A DNA stretch of 64,000 nt from Sulfitobacter sp. S223 (GTDB lineage: Bacteria > Pseudomonadota > Alphaproteobacteria > Rhodobacterales > Rhodobacteraceae): positions 248,001 through 312,000 of the forward strand of contig NZ_CP083560.1 of assembly GCF_025143825.1 (NCBI RefSeq), read 5' to 3'. The notes beneath the pieces are model-generated. The model worked only from the letters and a program-made list of their open reading frames with translations. It was not told the origin of the DNA and did not search any database. Numbering within the stretch: position 1 is the stretch's first letter; each line of letters starts with the position of its first letter. The position numbers and the translations under genes are program-made. Shown in pieces: positions 63,469 through 64,000 of this stretch.

Positions 63469-63781
63469 CGGGCGCCGCCGGTGGCACAAGAGACAACAGG
63501 CCCAGTACCAGCACGAAAGTAGTGACAGATGCTGCTTGCAGCGCGCCGATGACGTTAAGCTGATGTCCGAAGGGTTGTTTGTACGACTTGTGGCGCAACC
63601 TTTTCTGGGCAAGCTTTGCGCCACCCCAGCCCCCGATGCGTGCAAGGTGCAGCAGTGTGGCTTCTGGTGTGCGCTGTTCCTTATTGATCGCAAACCGCTT
63701 GTCTGCAGCAAAGGCGCGGTAGGTCTTTAGATTAATGAAGCCAAGATAGGCAATCGCAATTATGAATACTGAAAAAATCAT
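63362..63781 (-). CDS. DUF1294-like small membrane protein
   Basis: 139 residues from the ATG at 63781; a TTG six codons before would also fit. N-terminal helix (FSVFIIAIAYLGFINL), then TYRAFAADKRFAINKEQRTPEATLLHLARIGGWGGAKLAQKRLRHKSYKQPFG, which is the DUF1294 core, then a second helix (ASVTTFVLVLGLLSLVPPAA). The last ~35 codons are read antisense to the HDAC gene, so the C-terminal tail may be an accident of stop-codon loss. Confidence 0.75.
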   Translation of the reverse strand: MIFSVFIIAIAYLGFINLKTYRAFAADKRFAINKEQRTPEATLLHLARIGGWGGAKLAQKRLRHKSYKQPFGHQLNVIGALQAASVTTFVLVLGLLSLVPPAAPVTKHAVLETGAAQELPHVAGQLVMSLRPPAGRPAR

Positions 63782-63822
63782 GAGTCTGTGCCGGGTCAAA
63801 TAATATCAGACAGTATAAGCAA

Positions 63823-63850
63823 AAAAGACCCCGCATCGCGGGGCCTTTTG
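63823..63850 (-). terminator. rho-independent terminator of the gene at the right edge
   Basis: On the minus strand GGCCCCGC-GAT-GCGGGGTC forms a tight stem followed by six T; on the plus strand CCTTTT also follows. It lies 27 bases past the stop at 63877 and insulates the DUF1294 gene. Confidence 0.85.
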
Positions 63851-63876
63851 GTGGTAATTTCAAGACAATAGAAAGT

Positions 63877-64000
63877 TTAGTCAGCCCAGCTTACGGCAGT
63901 AAGATCATTGGCTTGCGTAGGCGCGTTGGCCCAGAGCCCTTGCAGGCCCGCTTTTGCCACGGACAAGGCTGCAAGCTGGAAAAGGTAGCCGTTGACGTAA
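63877..64000 (-). CDS. 3' end of an unidentified gene (partial)
   Basis: The minus strand is open from the window edge and ends at TAA 63877-63879, just before a strong terminator. The visible 40 C-terminal residues include YVNGYLFQLAALSVAKAGLQ and end in DLTAVSWAD. They have coding character but not enough length to name a family. Confidence 0.6.
   Translation of the reverse strand, partial: YVNGYLFQLAALSVAKAGLQGLWANAPTQANDLTAVSWAD

Noticed and set aside
1-64000. CRISPR arrays, rRNA genes or insertion sequences
   Set aside because: No regularly spaced direct repeats, no rRNA-like stretches, and no transposase ORF or terminal inverted repeats were seen.

Overview
The window looks like chromosomal DNA of a marine alphaproteobacterium of the Roseobacter group (Rhodobacterales). 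The reasons are the protein character throughout, the moderately high G+C, a leuC-leuD-leuB layout with an extra Tat-signal ORF in between, DUF1523 and DUF599 membrane proteins, a glcDEF operon for algal glycolate, a complete C-P lyase cluster for phosphonates, and a GT14-type glycosyltransferase next to a sulfotransferase. A Sulfitobacter-like genus would fit, but no rRNA or other marker is present to settle it.

Left end (1-6847): the end of an integrated genomic island, visibly more A+T-rich than the rest. It holds an orphan HigA antitoxin beside a decayed higB remnant, a two-gene NYN-nuclease plus NACHT/STAND-ATPase module with overlapping start and stop codons, an HNH endonuclease with an N-terminal reader-like domain, an Xre repressor with a small membrane protein, and an excisionase-like gene overlapping a tyrosine recombinase. 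The island stops at a perfect 3' half of a tRNA (CAU-type anticodon arm, T arm, acceptor strand, CCA), the expected attachment-site footprint. The intact tRNA copy should lie left of the window.

Core segment (6977-25600): a VOC-cupin protein, a DMT exporter, leucine biosynthesis (leuC, Tat-signal ORF, leuD, two unrelated genes, leuB), an MscS channel, a small flavin reductase, ribosome-linked rsfS-rlmH, a DUF599 protein, the glycolate oxidase operon glcDE-(membrane protein)-glcF behind a repeat-rich operator, a trypsin-like protease, and a small heat-shock protein behind a sigma-32-like promoter.

Phosphonate and pantothenate segment (26003-41975): phnM; a DUF1045 gene on the opposite strand; phnN-L-K-J-I-H-G; a divergent GntR/UTRA regulator (phnF) with a 20-bp inverted-repeat operator; a hexapeptide acyltransferase; two phnE permeases, phnD and phnC; then panC-panB and a succinate-semialdehyde dehydrogenase. 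Together phnCDE import alkylphosphonates, and PhnGHIJKLMN turn them into ribose phosphate, Pi and the alkane.

Right segment: 42997-50237 is a compact eight-gene run built around a coiled-coil protein, an AAA+ ATPase and several membrane proteins. I cannot assign it a known function, and it is the second main candidate for an undescribed system. It is followed by a HIT protein, the GT14/sulfotransferase pair, an FAH-family enzyme, DUF805 and TTC38-like proteins, and an overlapping operon (dppB-dppC-double ABC ATPase-cupin-P1 peptidase-alpha/beta hydrolase) for import and processing of a peptide-like substrate without an adjacent binding protein. Last come a secreted acidic two-cysteine protein, an HDAC-family deacetylase, a DUF1294 protein, and the 3' end of an unidentified gene at the right edge.
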